This document shows, one piece after another, positions 29,611 to 39,204 of a stretch of 64,000 nucleotides of DNA; position 1 is the stretch's first letter; every line of letters begins with the position of its first letter. A program made the translations under genes and the position numbers. The stretch is from Neorhizobium populisoli (GTDB taxonomy: Bacteria > Pseudomonadota > Alphaproteobacteria > Rhizobiales > Rhizobiaceae). The DNA is taken from NCBI RefSeq assembly GCF_019430945.1, contig NZ_JAHYCB010000003.1:124001-188000 (forward strand), in the 5' to 3' direction. Below the pieces are notes generated by a model. The model saw only the letters and a list, made by a program, of their open reading frames with translations, searched no databases and was not told the DNA's origin.

Positions 29611-30236
29611 GAGCGCGCCCGCATCACGATATGCGCATCGGCGAGCCGTTCGACCTGCGCGGCGTCATGACTGACGATCAGCATGCCGCAGCCCGCCCGT
29701 TTCGTTTCCGTCAATACCTCCTCGACCTTCAGGACGCTCTCGTGGTCGAGCGCCGAAGTCGGTTCATCCAGCAGAAGAAATTTGGGGCTGTATGAAAGCG
29801 CCCGGATCAAAGCCATGCGCTGACGCTCCCCGGACGAAAGCTGGCCCGGCAACATGTCCAGCTTCTCCGGCTTCATGCCGAATTTCTGCATCATCGCCAG
29901 GACCTCATCCGTGACCGCGAAATGATCCCGCACCTGCGGCGCCCACCAGCCCGTTTCGGAGGCAAGATACATGACGTTGCGCCGCCAGGCGGGAGCGGGA
30001 ATCTGCGCTTGGGAAACCGAACCCAGAAACACCTCGCCGCCATGCATATCGAGGTCGGCGATCTGGCGCAAAAGCGTGGTTTTCCCAATGCCCGACGGGC
30101 CGGTGAGAACCGTGCAGGTGCCGCCTTGCAGTTCGAACTCGATGGCTTCGACCTTGTCCGAAGCGGGAAAGCGCGCGGTGAGGACTTCAACTGAGCCCGA
30201 GAGATGAGGCTGTCTGTCGATACTGGTCTTGCTCAT
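29607..30236 (-). CDS. FetA-like ABC transporter ATP-binding protein
   Basis: 209-residue compact ATPase: Walker A GPSGIGKTT, signature LSSGERQRMALIRAL, Walker B FLLLDEPTSALD, switch His VSHDAAQ. It pairs with the FetB-like permease downstream. The ATG (MSKTSIDRQ) lies one base after the stop of the PAP2 gene (TGATATG), so translation of the three genes is coupled. Confidence 0.87.
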   Translation of the reverse strand: MSKTSIDRQPHLSGSVEVLTARFPASDKVEAIEFELQGGTCTVLTGPSGIGKTTLLRQIADLDMHGGEVFLGSVSQAQIPAPAWRRNVMYLASETGWWAPQVRDHFAVTDEVLAMMQKFGMKPEKLDMLPGQLSSGERQRMALIRALSYSPKFLLLDEPTSALDHESVLKVEEVLTETKRAGCGMLIVSHDAAQVERLADAHIVMRARS

Positions 30237-30237
30237 A

Positions 30238-30963
30238 TCAAGTCTCGTGCCGGGAAACCTCGCCCTTGGCAAGACCGGAGCGGCGCGCGACCAGCTGGCA
30301 GAGAATGGCCCATGCTGCTCCTCCGCACCATCCTCCCACGACATCCGACGGATAGTGAACGCCGAGATAGACCCGGCTGAGGCCGATGGCGACCGTCAGA
30401 ACCACGGCCACCGCAAGAACGAAGACTTTTTCGGCTCGGCCCGTCTGCAATCCGGACAGGATCGATCCGAGCGCCAGGTAGGTCGCGGCCGAAACCATCG
30501 CATGGCCACTCGGGAAGCTGAGATCGCCGACCTCGATCAGGTGCGGCACGATATCCGGCCGCGGACGACCGATCCCGATCTTCAGGCCGCTGCTCAATGC
30601 CCAGCCGCCGATCACCGAGGCGAGCAGCAGCAATGCCGTCGATCTGCGCCCGGTCATCAGAAGATAGGTCACGGAAACGATGGTGACCAGGCTGAGGACG
30701 GTGGTGCCGCCCAGGCTGGTGATATCGGTGATCACATGGGTCAGCCAGGAAGGCCCGATAGGAACGGACAGATCACCCGCCCTGCGCAAGGAAAGCAGGA
30801 TGGACCGGTCGAGGGCGAAAGTGTCACCTTCCAGCAATTCGCGGGCGAGCCACAGGAAGACGAACCCCGCGCCGGATGCGAGGATGACCATGGCCGGGCC
30901 GGTAGGTCCCTGCGAACGAACCCGCGACCAGAATGCCGTCATCGACACAAGAATTTGACGCAC
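30238..30963 (-). CDS. PAP2-family membrane phosphatase
   Basis: 241 residues with about six helices. All three PAP2 motifs are present: KIGIGRPRP, SFPSGHAM and SRVYLGVHYPSD. Members remove phosphate from phosphatidic acid, undecaprenyl diphosphate or lipid A; the substrate is not evident. It heads a coupled set with fetAB-like genes and follows uppP on the same strand by 70 bases, so two isoprenoid-phosphate type phosphatases may be co-regulated here. Confidence 0.9.
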   Translation of the reverse strand: MRQILVSMTAFWSRVRSQGPTGPAMVILASGAGFVFLWLARELLEGDTFALDRSILLSLRRAGDLSVPIGPSWLTHVITDITSLGGTTVLSLVTIVSVTYLLMTGRRSTALLLLASVIGGWALSSGLKIGIGRPRPDIVPHLIEVGDLSFPSGHAMVSAATYLALGSILSGLQTGRAEKVFVLAVAVVLTVAIGLSRVYLGVHYPSDVVGGWCGGAAWAILCQLVARRSGLAKGEVSRHET

Positions 30964-31033
30964 GAATGCTCCTGAGACGGCGGTGGAATGGAGGTTATCG
31001 GTTCGGCATCTGACATGAGCCCGAACCGCACGG

Positions 31034-31831
31034 TCACCCGACCGTCAGAAGCAGGACGGCACCGAGCAGCCCGACGGCGATGCGCCACCAGCCGAATGGC
31101 GAATATCCGCGCTGCGACACGAAGGCGAGAAGCCGGCGCACAACGAACAGCGCGGTGACGAAGGACGTCACAAACCCGATGGCGATCAGCACGCCCTGAT
31201 CCAGGCTGAGATCGTTGCGGCTCTTGTAGAGATCCAGCGTGAAGGCCCCGACCATGGTCGGCATGGCCAGAAAGAAGGAGAATTCCGCTGCCGAGCGCTT
31301 GTCGGCGCCCAGAAGCAGCGCACCGACGATCGTGGCACCGGAGCGCGACGTTCCCGGGATCATCGCCAGGCATTGGCAGAACCCGATGCCGATCGCCGCC
31401 GGCCAGGAAATGTCCATGACATCGTGATAACGGGGCTTGAATTCCAGCTTGTCCACGACGAGTAGAACGATGCCGCCCAGGACCAGCACGATGCATATGA
31501 GCATCGGCGTCTCGAACAGCACCGATTTGATGAAATCATGCGCAAGGGCGCCGATGACGGCTGCAGGCAGAAATGCGAACAGCACGGACAGAACGAAATG
31601 CCGCGCCCGCCGATCCCGGGGAAGCGCCATCGCAATTTCGACGAGTCGTTGGAAATAGACGAGAAGAATGGCGAGGATCGCGCCCAGCTGGATCAGCACG
31701 TCGAACGTTCCGGCGGATTCTAACCCCAGAAAATGTCCCAGAAGAATAAGATGCCCGGTCGACGAGACGGGAATGAATTCGGTGAGGCCTTCGACGACAC
31801 CGAGCAGAAATGCAATCAGGTAGTCCGGCAT
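31034..31831 (-). CDS. uppP: Undecaprenyl-diphosphatase UppP (BacA)
   Basis: 265-residue integral membrane enzyme recycling the C55 carrier lipid in wall and polysaccharide synthesis. The family motifs are [20 protein letters not shown] near residue 11 and the [10 protein letters not shown] motif near 170. Its over-expression gives bacitracin resistance in other bacteria. The promoter side (31835-31965) carries two copies of the shared palindrome and is divergent with the PepSY gene. Confidence 0.95.
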   Translation of the reverse strand: MPDYLIAFLLGVVEGLTEFIPVSSTGHLILLGHFLGLESAGTFDVLIQLGAILAILLVYFQRLVEIAMALPRDRRARHFVLSVLFAFLPAAVIGALAHDFIKSVLFETPMLICIVLVLGGIVLLVVDKLEFKPRYHDVMDISWPAAIGIGFCQCLAMIPGTSRSGATIVGALLLGADKRSAAEFSFFLAMPTMVGAFTLDLYKSRNDLSLDQGVLIAIGFVTSFVTALFVVRRLLAFVSQRGYSPFGWWRIAVGLLGAVLLLTVG

Positions 31832-31909
31832 TTATTATCCTGTCCGGGTAACATGCGACCAAGTCGACCAACCCGTAGGCCCGAAAAATCGCCGCCACCT
31901 TTCCGCAAA

Positions 31910-31965
31910 CTTACGGTTTCGTAAGAAACGCGAAATGCGAACGACCGCTTACGGAATGGTAAGCG
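31910..31965. promoter_or_regulatory. Shared palindrome, copies 3 and 4
   Basis: CTTACGGTTTCGTAAG at 31910-31925 and CGCTTACGGAATGGTAAGCG at 31946-31965 lie between divergent uppP and the PepSY gene. Both are clear palindromes with the core shared by three other sites in the cluster; the second has perfect 7-base arms. Confidence 0.55.
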
Positions 31966-32043
31966 CATGGACAGACCAGGCTGATGTGAGCGCGGCACCG
32001 TTATGGCGGTCCAATGGCGGGCCGAAACAACGGGAGACTGAAC

Positions 32044-32388
32044 ATGACCAACAATGCTTTCCACACCGCATTCATGGCGATCCTGGTGATCGGACTGATC
32101 GGCGCAGGTGCCGCGTCGGCGGCGCAGGGCAATGATGGACAGGACGATGCGGCCGAATTCGCCAAACTCGGTGGCGCCAAGGTCTCGCTCAGCGAAGCGA
32201 TATCCGCGGCCGAGCAGAAATTCGGCGGCAAGGCCGTGAATGCCGCACTCGACAACGAGCAGACCGCTCCAACTTTCGAAATCGAACTGATGTCGGCTTC
32301 TGGGTCCCAGACCGTGTCGGTCGACGGTCAGACAGGCATGGCCAAGGTGACGGCTGAGAACGGACAGGACGGAAACGATACCGAATAA
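32044..32388 (+). CDS. PepSY-domain secreted protein
   Basis: 114 residues with a signal peptide (hydrophobic MAILVIGLIGAGAASA, cut after ASA). The PepSY domain follows: VSLSEAISAAEQKFGGKAVN, FEIELMSASGSQTVSVDGQT and an acidic tail. PepSY proteins are often produced under control of neighbouring two-component systems in Proteobacteria. GGGAGA lies before the ATG. Strong palindromic sites stand upstream; a hairpin follows the stop. Confidence 0.85.
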   Translation: MTNNAFHTAFMAILVIGLIGAGAASAAQGNDGQDDAAEFAKLGGAKVSLSEAISAAEQKFGGKAVNAALDNEQTAPTFEIELMSASGSQTVSVDGQTGMAKVTAENGQDGNDTE

Positions 32389-32401
32389 TCGTCCCAAACA
32401 C

Positions 32402-32425
32402 GAAGGCCCCGCTCGCGGGGCCTTC
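32402..32425. terminator. Convergent terminator hairpin
   Basis: GAAGGCCCCG, loop CTCG and CGGGGCCTTC form a perfect 10-bp stem 13 bases after the PepSY stop, before the convergent small gene. No T run. Confidence 0.6.
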
Positions 32426-32449
32426 ACGATTGCCGGCAGTGGCGAGCGA

Positions 32450-32587
32450 TCAATGGTGGCAATATCCGGCTTTGTCCGCGACGACAGGGCCACACGCTTG
32501 CGACGTGACGCCGATCGGAAGCGCCAGGGCAATGAAGCCAATGAGCAGGATCACGTTGAACACGGCAGCGACGACGATCATTCGCAT
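32450..32587 (-). CDS. 45-residue membrane/secreted microprotein
   Basis: MRMIVVAAVFNVILLIGFIA, then LALPIGVTSQACGPVVADKAGYCHH. One hydrophobic helix is followed by a short tail with two Cys and a His pair, suggesting a disulfide or metal site outside the membrane. GAGGGGATTCCC before the ATG is a fair ribosome site. The promoter carries copy 5 of the shared palindrome about 107 bases upstream, the same spacing as copy 1 to its gene. Function unknown. Confidence 0.6.
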   Translation of the reverse strand: MRMIVVAAVFNVILLIGFIALALPIGVTSQACGPVVADKAGYCHH

Positions 32588-32693
32588 GGGAATCCCCTCT
32601 GGAAACATTGCCTTCCGAGCGACGAATGCTGTCTTCGTCCTTCGGCGATGAACCAAGCTAGGGCATCCCGTTTACACTCGACTTGCGTGGAGA

Positions 32694-32709
32694 ATACGGT
32701 TTGGTAAAG
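32694..32709. promoter_or_regulatory. Shared palindrome, copy 5
   Basis: ATACGGTTTGGTAAAG, upstream of the 45-residue protein gene. It is nearly identical to copy 1 and has the same distance to the start codon. Confidence 0.5.
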
Positions 32710-33015
32710 AAAGCCGGCATGATCGAATGAGGGGAATGGTTCGCATTCTTGAGCCGAAAGGGAAGTTGAGCCGTCTTCTGCAGGCGTGAACTAGGCCGCT
32801 ATCGAGCGCTCCAGTCAGGCCACGTGAATGCTGCGAAAAGGCTGGTAGACGCATATAGCCTCACATGATCGCGCCCGTCTCTAGACCATAAGTCCTTCAG
32901 CCGTTGCGAGAATAATGTCGGGCCAATGATTGCGGTCACTGCCCGCGCGACCGCGGTGCTCCGTCCGCTTATGTGGAGCCCCGTTTGGGGCTCCCGAGCT
33001 CTCGGCGCAGGCTCG
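32710..33015. other. No gene seen
   Basis: About 300 bases between the palindrome site and the aldo/keto reductase stop. I see no supported gene or strong hairpin. Confidence 0.5.
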
Positions 33016-34017
<1,002 letters not shown>

Positions 34018-34052
34018 TCAAGCTATTAGGCCAGAATTCAGTCCTGGATCTT

Positions 34053-34379
34053 TTAGGCAGGGTTTTCGTCGAAAACCTTGCGTGCAATCTGCAGCGCCGT
34101 CATGGCCGGCGGCCATCCGGCGTAGAAAGCCAGGTGGGTGATGACGCCGATAATCTCGTCACGCGTGACGCCGTTCTCCAGCGCCAGCTTCAAGTGGAAC
34201 GGCATCTCGTTGATGCGATAAAGTGCAATCAGGCTGGTGATGGTGACAAGACTGCGGTCTCGTGGTGAAAACGCGTCATTCTCCCATACGTCCCCGAACA
34301 GGACCCTGTCGGTGAGTTCGGCAAGATGCGGTGCGATATCGCCGAACGATTTTCGGGCGTTCGTGGGTTCAGTGTTCAT
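34053..34379 (-). CDS. Carboxymuconolactone decarboxylase family protein
   Basis: 108-residue CMD/AhpD-like helical protein: DRSLVTITSLIALYRINEMP, then HLKLALENGVTRDEI and THLAFYAGWPPAM. It lacks the CxxC of AhpD, so peroxidase activity is unlikely and the decarboxylase-like subgroup is favoured. Forms a small operon with the aldo/keto reductase. The substrate is unknown. Confidence 0.85.
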   Translation of the reverse strand: MNTEPTNARKSFGDIAPHLAELTDRVLFGDVWENDAFSPRDRSLVTITSLIALYRINEMPFHLKLALENGVTRDEIIGVITHLAFYAGWPPAMTALQIARKVFDENPA

Positions 34380-34528
34380 GGCATTTCTTTCTTGGACAAG
34401 CTGCCGCACGGCGGAGCCGATCTGGACGGGAATTTCCCTCTCTCGCTGTCGAGCATGATCAAAATAAGCATTTGATCATGCCGGATAATCACCTAAATTC
34501 TGCATGTACTTATTGGGAATACGAATGA

Positions 34529-35419
34529 ATGCGTGATCATCTGAACGACCTGACCGCCTTCATGGTTGTCGCACGCGAACGCAGTTTCACGCGCGCCGCC
34601 GCTCAGCTCGGTCTTTCGCAGTCGCGGCTGAGCCAAACCATTCGCAACCTTGAGGATCGATTGGGCGTACGCCTGCTCACCCGCACGACGCGAAGCGTCA
34701 AACCCACCGAAGCCGGCGAACACCTTCTGCGTACGATCGGGCCGCGTTTGGAGGAAATCGAGACCGAGCTGTCAGCGTTGCATACTTTCGGCGCCAAGCC
34801 TTCGGGAACCGTCCGCATCTCGACGACCGAGAGCGCTGCCGCCGCCGCTTTGTGGCCAACGCTTCAAAAAGTTTTGCCGGACTATCCGGACATCCGTGTC
34901 GAGATCATCATCGACTATGGACTGACGGATATCGTCGCCAGCGGCATCGATGCCGGCGTGAGGCCGGGAGAGATGGTCGCTCAAGACATGATTGCCGTGC
35001 CGATCGGCCCCGATTTGCGCATGGCGGTGGTTGGCTCGCCGGAATATTTCGCCGTGTACAAGCCGCCAAAAGCTCCGCAGGATCTGACCGCGCACTGCTG
35101 CATCAATCTGCGCCTCCCCACTTACGGCGGGCTTTATGCATGGGAATTCGAAAAGAATGGCCATGACCTGCGTGTCCGCGTCGACGGCCAGCTTGTGGTC
35201 GGCACGGCCGCCGCTTCGCTGACCGCCGCACTTGCCGGCCTCGGGCTTGCCTATCTGCCGGAGGACGCGGTGAGAGAGCATCTACAAAGCGGCAAGCTGG
35301 TTCGCGTCCTCGATGACTGGTGCGAACCGTTTTCTGGATATCACCTCTATTATCCCAGCCGCCGGCACCAGAGCGCCGCATTTTCCATTCTGATCGATGC
35401 ACTTCGCTACAGACGCTAA
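34529..35419 (+). CDS. LysR-family transcriptional regulator
   Basis: 296 residues with the N-terminal winged helix-turn-helix (MVVARERSFTRAAAQLGLSQ, then SRLSQTIRNLEDRLGVRLLT) and a substrate-binding effector domain from about residue 90. It is divergent from the CMD/aldo-keto pair, with about 150 bases between them, the standard geometry for autorepression and activation of the neighbour. Effector unknown. Confidence 0.93.
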   Translation: MRDHLNDLTAFMVVARERSFTRAAAQLGLSQSRLSQTIRNLEDRLGVRLLTRTTRSVKPTEAGEHLLRTIGPRLEEIETELSALHTFGAKPSGTVRISTTESAAAAALWPTLQKVLPDYPDIRVEIIIDYGLTDIVASGIDAGVRPGEMVAQDMIAVPIGPDLRMAVVGSPEYFAVYKPPKAPQDLTAHCCINLRLPTYGGLYAWEFEKNGHDLRVRVDGQLVVGTAAASLTAALAGLGLAYLPEDAVREHLQSGKLVRVLDDWCEPFSGYHLYYPSRRHQSAAFSILIDALRYRR

Positions 35420-35694
35420 GATATCCAAGCTGTGCCGAGGTAGAGCCCGCCGTACGCCTCCAGGTGCTGGACGAAGGACTTGCATCAGCCTATCCGGCAC
35501 AGCAGGCTAACCGCCACGGCTGGCTCTCCTCTGGATGGCGGTAGCTCTTATCGCGGAAAAGCACAGCCCGCGGGATGCAAGTGCATGAGCAGCGGCTACA
35601 TAGCTGGAAGAAAGACAAGCGAAGACGTGCATGGAACCGCAAGCCACGCGTTCCAAACCTACTGCTGGTGGGAATAACATATTTCGGAAAGACT

Positions 35695-35713
35695 GAATGG
35701 TAGCGGGAGGCAG
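35695..35713. repeat. tRNA-side copy of the att-like repeat
   Basis: The 3' end of tRNA-Met plus three flanking bases; matches 9244-9262 in 18 of 19 bases, direct orientation. Confidence 0.4.
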
Positions 35714-35774
35714 AATTGAACTGCCGACCTCGGGGTTATGAATCCCGCGCTCTCACCAACTGAGCTACCCCGCC
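35698..35774 (-). tRNA. tRNA-Met (CAT), elongator type
   Basis: A 77-base gene with encoded CCA. The acceptor 5' arm GGCGGGG pairs with TCCCGCT using two wobble pairs, the D arm is GCTC/GAGC, the anticodon loop is TTCATAA, and the T arm loop TTCAATT is normal. The anticodon stem has an A-C at its last pair, as seen in other alphaproteobacterial elongator Met tRNAs. Initiator type is unlikely because the stem lacks the three G-C pairs next to the loop. Confidence 0.95.
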
Positions 35775-35922
35775 ACAGGGGACCGGAAGAAGGCCTGAAA
35801 GGCTCCGTCCGCATCGGTCGTGCGGCTTATAAGTCGCCCGTCACCAAAGTGTCAAGCAGGCTTTTGGCAAAATCCGGCGGCAATTGTTCAAGCCACTCTT
35901 CAGGCCGCCGTAGGTCTTTAGT

Positions 35923-37119
35923 TCAGGCCGCGACGGGCGTGGAAAGCAGAGCCTTCAGAGAAGCTTCCGCGGCCGGTGCGCGTTCCGAACGATCGATGAA
36001 GCCGCCGCCGTAGACACGGGCATCGGCGCCTTCGGCGGAATAAAGCACGCAGGCCTGGCCGGGCGCCACGCCCGCCTCGCCGATCGCCAGATCGACATAA
36101 ACGCCGTTTTCGTCGCAATGCACTGTCGCCGGGGTCGGCGGGCGCGTCGAGCGCACCTTGGCGAAACAGGCAAAGCCTTGCTTGGCATCTTCCGCCAACG
36201 CCCGGTCGCCGATCCAGTTCATGTCGCGCAGGTAAACGCGGTGGGTGTCCAGCGCCTCCTTCGGGCCGACAATCACCCGGCGCGAACGCGCATCGAGATA
36301 AACGACGTAAAGCGGCTCGCCGGTCGCGACACCGAGGCCCTTACGCTGGCCGATCGTGTAATGGACGATGCCCTCGTGGCGGCCGAGCACGCGGCCGTCC
36401 ATATGGACGATATCGCCGGCCAGCGCCGCATTCGGCTTCACCTTGTTGATGATGTCGGCATATTTGCCCTGCGGCACGAAACAGATGTCCTGGCTGTCGG
36501 CCTTCTTGGCAACAACGAGGCCCATCTCCTCCGCAAGCGCCCGCACCTCCGCCTTCGACATGCTGCCGAGCGGGAAGCGCAGGTAATCGATCTGCTCCTG
36601 CGTCGTGGCAAACAGGAACCAGCTCTGGTCGCGGTCGGCATCGATCGGGCGAAACAGCGCGCGGCGGCTCGGGTTATCCGGGCTCGGATTGGCGGACGAA
36701 CGAATATAATGACCGGTCGCCAGCACATCCGCACCGAGATCCTGCGCGGTGGCCAGAAGATCGGCGAACTTGACCGTCTGGTTGCAGGCGACGCAGGGGA
36801 CCGGCGTTTCGCCCATCGCATAGGCCTCGGCAAACGGATTGATCACCGTTTCGCGGAAACGCTTTTCATAATCGAGGACGTAGTGCGGAATGCCAAGCGT
36901 TTCGGAAACCCGGCGCGCGTCGTCAATATCCTGGCCCGCACAGCACGAACCGGCGCGATGCACGGCAGCGCCGTGGTCATAGAGCTGCAGCGTGATGCCG
37001 AGCACATCATAGCCCTGGCGTTTGAGCAGGCCTGCAACGACGGAGGAGTCCACTCCCCCCGACATGGCAACGACAACACGTGTGTCTTCCGGCCTCTTGT
37101 CAAAATCCAAGCTATTCAC
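35923..37119 (-). CDS. mnmA: tRNA-specific 2-thiouridylase MnmA
   Basis: 398-residue ATP-pyrophosphatase that puts the 2-thio group on U34 of Lys, Glu and Gln tRNAs. The PP-loop SGGVDSSV is near residue 20, the first catalytic Cys is in [13 protein letters not shown], and the second in the [10 protein letters not shown] region or later. The GTG start follows AGAGAGAG and opens directly before the family N-terminus. It stands alone upstream of tRNA-Met on the same strand. Confidence 0.94.
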   Translation of the reverse strand: MNSLDFDKRPEDTRVVVAMSGGVDSSVVAGLLKRQGYDVLGITLQLYDHGAAVHRAGSCCAGQDIDDARRVSETLGIPHYVLDYEKRFRETVINPFAEAYAMGETPVPCVACNQTVKFADLLATAQDLGADVLATGHYIRSSANPSPDNPSRRALFRPIDADRDQSWFLFATTQEQIDYLRFPLGSMSKAEVRALAEEMGLVVAKKADSQDICFVPQGKYADIINKVKPNAALAGDIVHMDGRVLGRHEGIVHYTIGQRKGLGVATGEPLYVVYLDARSRRVIVGPKEALDTHRVYLRDMNWIGDRALAEDAKQGFACFAKVRSTRPPTPATVHCDENGVYVDLAIGEAGVAPGQACVLYSAEGADARVYGGGFIDRSERAPAAEASLKALLSTPVAA

Positions 37120-37293
37120 GGAACTCTCTCTAACATCTCGTCGCCCGGCCCTGATTGATAATTCCATCGGGCACAAAAACGAAAATCTCCAGGCCCGACG
37201 CGGGATCGTCCGCCGGAAGGGCTATTCTGCACCGGATATAGAAAGGATTTGGGACCTGCGCAAGGAGCGGCACGGTCGCGATCTTTGGCAGAA

Positions 37294-37419
37294 TCAGATC
37301 TGCGTACGACGCCCCTCGCCTGCCGGGCGGTTCATGTCATACACCACCCAGCGAAAAAACCAGTAGATCGCAATGAAGAACACCATCAACGGAATGAGAT
37401 TTTCGGGGTTTTGAATCAT
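37294..37419 (-). CDS. 41-residue membrane microprotein
   Basis: MIQNPENLIPLMVFFIAIYW, then FFRWVVYDMNRPAGEGRRTQI. A short N-terminal tail, one aromatic-rich helix and a positively charged C-terminal tail give an N-out/C-in single-span protein. Clean ATG and stop, though the ribosome site is weak. It lies between mnmA and an MscS channel. Function unknown; conservation would settle reality. Confidence 0.5.
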   Translation of the reverse strand: MIQNPENLIPLMVFFIAIYWFFRWVVYDMNRPAGEGRRTQI

Positions 37420-37533
37420 GGTGTCTCGGCTATACGTATCAATATGACACATAACCGGAGCATCACGGTCACCGCAATTGTGAATTCGTATTAACTAAAA
37501 AGCATATAACGCGAAACAAACACGCTCCGCAGC

Positions 37534-38652
37534 TCAAGATAGCGAAGCTTGCCGCACGGTCTGCGCCACGACAGCACCATTGGCATTGGCAGGCCCTTCC
37601 GCCCGCACCCGGGGCAAGCTTTCGGGATAGTCCCGCTGGATGAAGTCGATGATCTTTTCACGCATCTCGCAGCGCAGATCGAAGGTCTTGGGCGCGTTGG
37701 AGGCGGAAACCAGGATGCGGATTTCCATGACGTTTTCCTTGAAATCCGTCACCTGCACCGCGACCACCCGCTTGTCCCAGAGCTTGGAGGCCGCCGCGAT
37801 CTCCTCGACCTTTCGGCGCACCACGGCGACCGGCACGGAATAATCGAGATAGATCATCACCGTGCCGATCAGCGCCGAGCTTTCCCGCGTCCAGTTCTGG
37901 AACGGGTTTTCGATGAAATAGCTGAGCGGCAGGATCATCCGCCGCCAGTCCCATAGCTTCACCACCACATAGGTCGATGTGATCTCCTCAACATTGCCCC
38001 ACTCCCCTTCGACGATCAGCGCGTCGTCGATGCGGATGGGCTGGGTGATGGCGAGCTGAATGCCGGCAAAGATGTTCTTCAGCACCGGCTGCAGCGCAAG
38101 GCCAAGCACGATGCCCGCGACCCCGGCCGAGGCGAGCAGGCTGACGCCATATTGCTGCACGGCCGGAAAGGTCATCAGCATGGCGGCGATGGTGATCGCC
38201 ACGATCATCGAGCTTGCGATCCGCTCGGCGATCCGCGACTGGGTGACATGCGCCCGCGCCAACAGATTGTCTTCCGCATCGAGCTTGAAGCGGCGGAGAT
38301 AAACGATCATCCACACATGCAGAGCGATCTTCGCCATCCAGCCGACGACGATGATGAAGCAAAGCAGCAGGAGATGGCGGATGACGTCAGCCTGTGTCTC
38401 CGTCAGTGGCGCGATCGTCGCGCCGAAGGAAAGCGTCCAGGTGAGAATCGCCAGCCGCATCGGCCGGCGGGTGCGCGATACCAGCGAACGCCAGAACAGA
38501 TCCTTGTTCTCGACAAGTCGCGTCAGAAACCGGAATCCGAAGCGCTGGATAGCGAGCCCGATCAAAAATGCGGCGGCAAGCACGCCCATGCTGACCAGCC
38601 AGCCCGGCAGCCAGGCGGTGTCGTTTCTGAATTCCTGAATGAACTGTTCCAT
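37534..38652 (-). CDS. MscS-family mechanosensitive channel
   Basis: 372 residues. Three to four N-terminal helices are followed by the pore helix and beta domain of MscS: SLLASAGVAGIVLGLALQPV, then LKNIFAGIQLAITQPIRIDD and GEWGNVEEITSTYVVVKLWD. It releases solutes on hypo-osmotic shock. Single gene; the start ATG directly follows a plus/minus divergent region with the DUF1810 gene. Confidence 0.9.
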   Translation of the reverse strand: MEQFIQEFRNDTAWLPGWLVSMGVLAAAFLIGLAIQRFGFRFLTRLVENKDLFWRSLVSRTRRPMRLAILTWTLSFGATIAPLTETQADVIRHLLLLCFIIVVGWMAKIALHVWMIVYLRRFKLDAEDNLLARAHVTQSRIAERIASSMIVAITIAAMLMTFPAVQQYGVSLLASAGVAGIVLGLALQPVLKNIFAGIQLAITQPIRIDDALIVEGEWGNVEEITSTYVVVKLWDWRRMILPLSYFIENPFQNWTRESSALIGTVMIYLDYSVPVAVVRRKVEEIAAASKLWDKRVVAVQVTDFKENVMEIRILVSASNAPKTFDLRCEMREKIIDFIQRDYPESLPRVRAEGPANANGAVVAQTVRQASLS

Positions 38653-38766
38653 GCCCCGTCAGCTAGGGTGCAATGCAGCATGGAAAACCCCGGCCGTAAA
38701 AATTTCATGATTGAGAGGCTTCATGGCGTGGGGTGAACGAAGCAAACAGGGCGAAGGACGGTGAAT

Positions 38767-39186
38767 ATGGAATTCGATCTGATGCGCTTCGTCGATGCGC
38801 AAGCCCCTGTCTATGCGCAGGTGATCGGCGAACTGAAAGCCGGCAAGAAGCGCTCCCACTGGATGTGGTACATCTTCCCGCAGATCGCCGGCCTCGGCTT
38901 CTCGATCATGTCGCAGCGCTTCGCGATCGGTTCCAAGGGTGAGGCGAAAGCCTATCTCGACAATCCGCTGCTTGGTTCCCGCCTTGTCGAATGCACCGAG
39001 GCGATGCTCGCCCATGGCGACCTTACGGCGCATGCCATTCTCGGCTCTCCGGACGACATGAAATTCAAAAGCTCGATGACGCTATTTGAAGCGGTCAGCG
39101 AAAAGGGCTCGCCTTTCGGACGAGCCCTCGAACAGTTCTATCATGGTGAGCGCGACGAAAAGACCGTCGCGCTGCTGGGCCGTTAG
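38767..39186 (+). CDS. DUF1810 family protein
   Basis: 139 residues with the family signature KRSHWMWYIFPQIAGLGFS near residue 30 and AYLDNPLLGSRLVECTEAM near 65. DUF1810 is a small, cytoplasmic, calpastatin-like fold of unknown role. The ATG was preferred over an in-frame GTG two codons before it because GAAGGA fits the ATG spacing. Confidence 0.88.
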   Translation: MEFDLMRFVDAQAPVYAQVIGELKAGKKRSHWMWYIFPQIAGLGFSIMSQRFAIGSKGEAKAYLDNPLLGSRLVECTEAMLAHGDLTAHAILGSPDDMKFKSSMTLFEAVSEKGSPFGRALEQFYHGERDEKTVALLGR

Positions 39187-39204
39187 CTCTTCGGGCAGGC
39201 TGCT

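Noticed and set aside
35320..35544. A 74-residue plus-strand frame across the end of the LysR gene
   Set aside because: It lies mostly in another frame of the LysR gene and shows no start signal; the tail beyond 35420 has no recognisable match.
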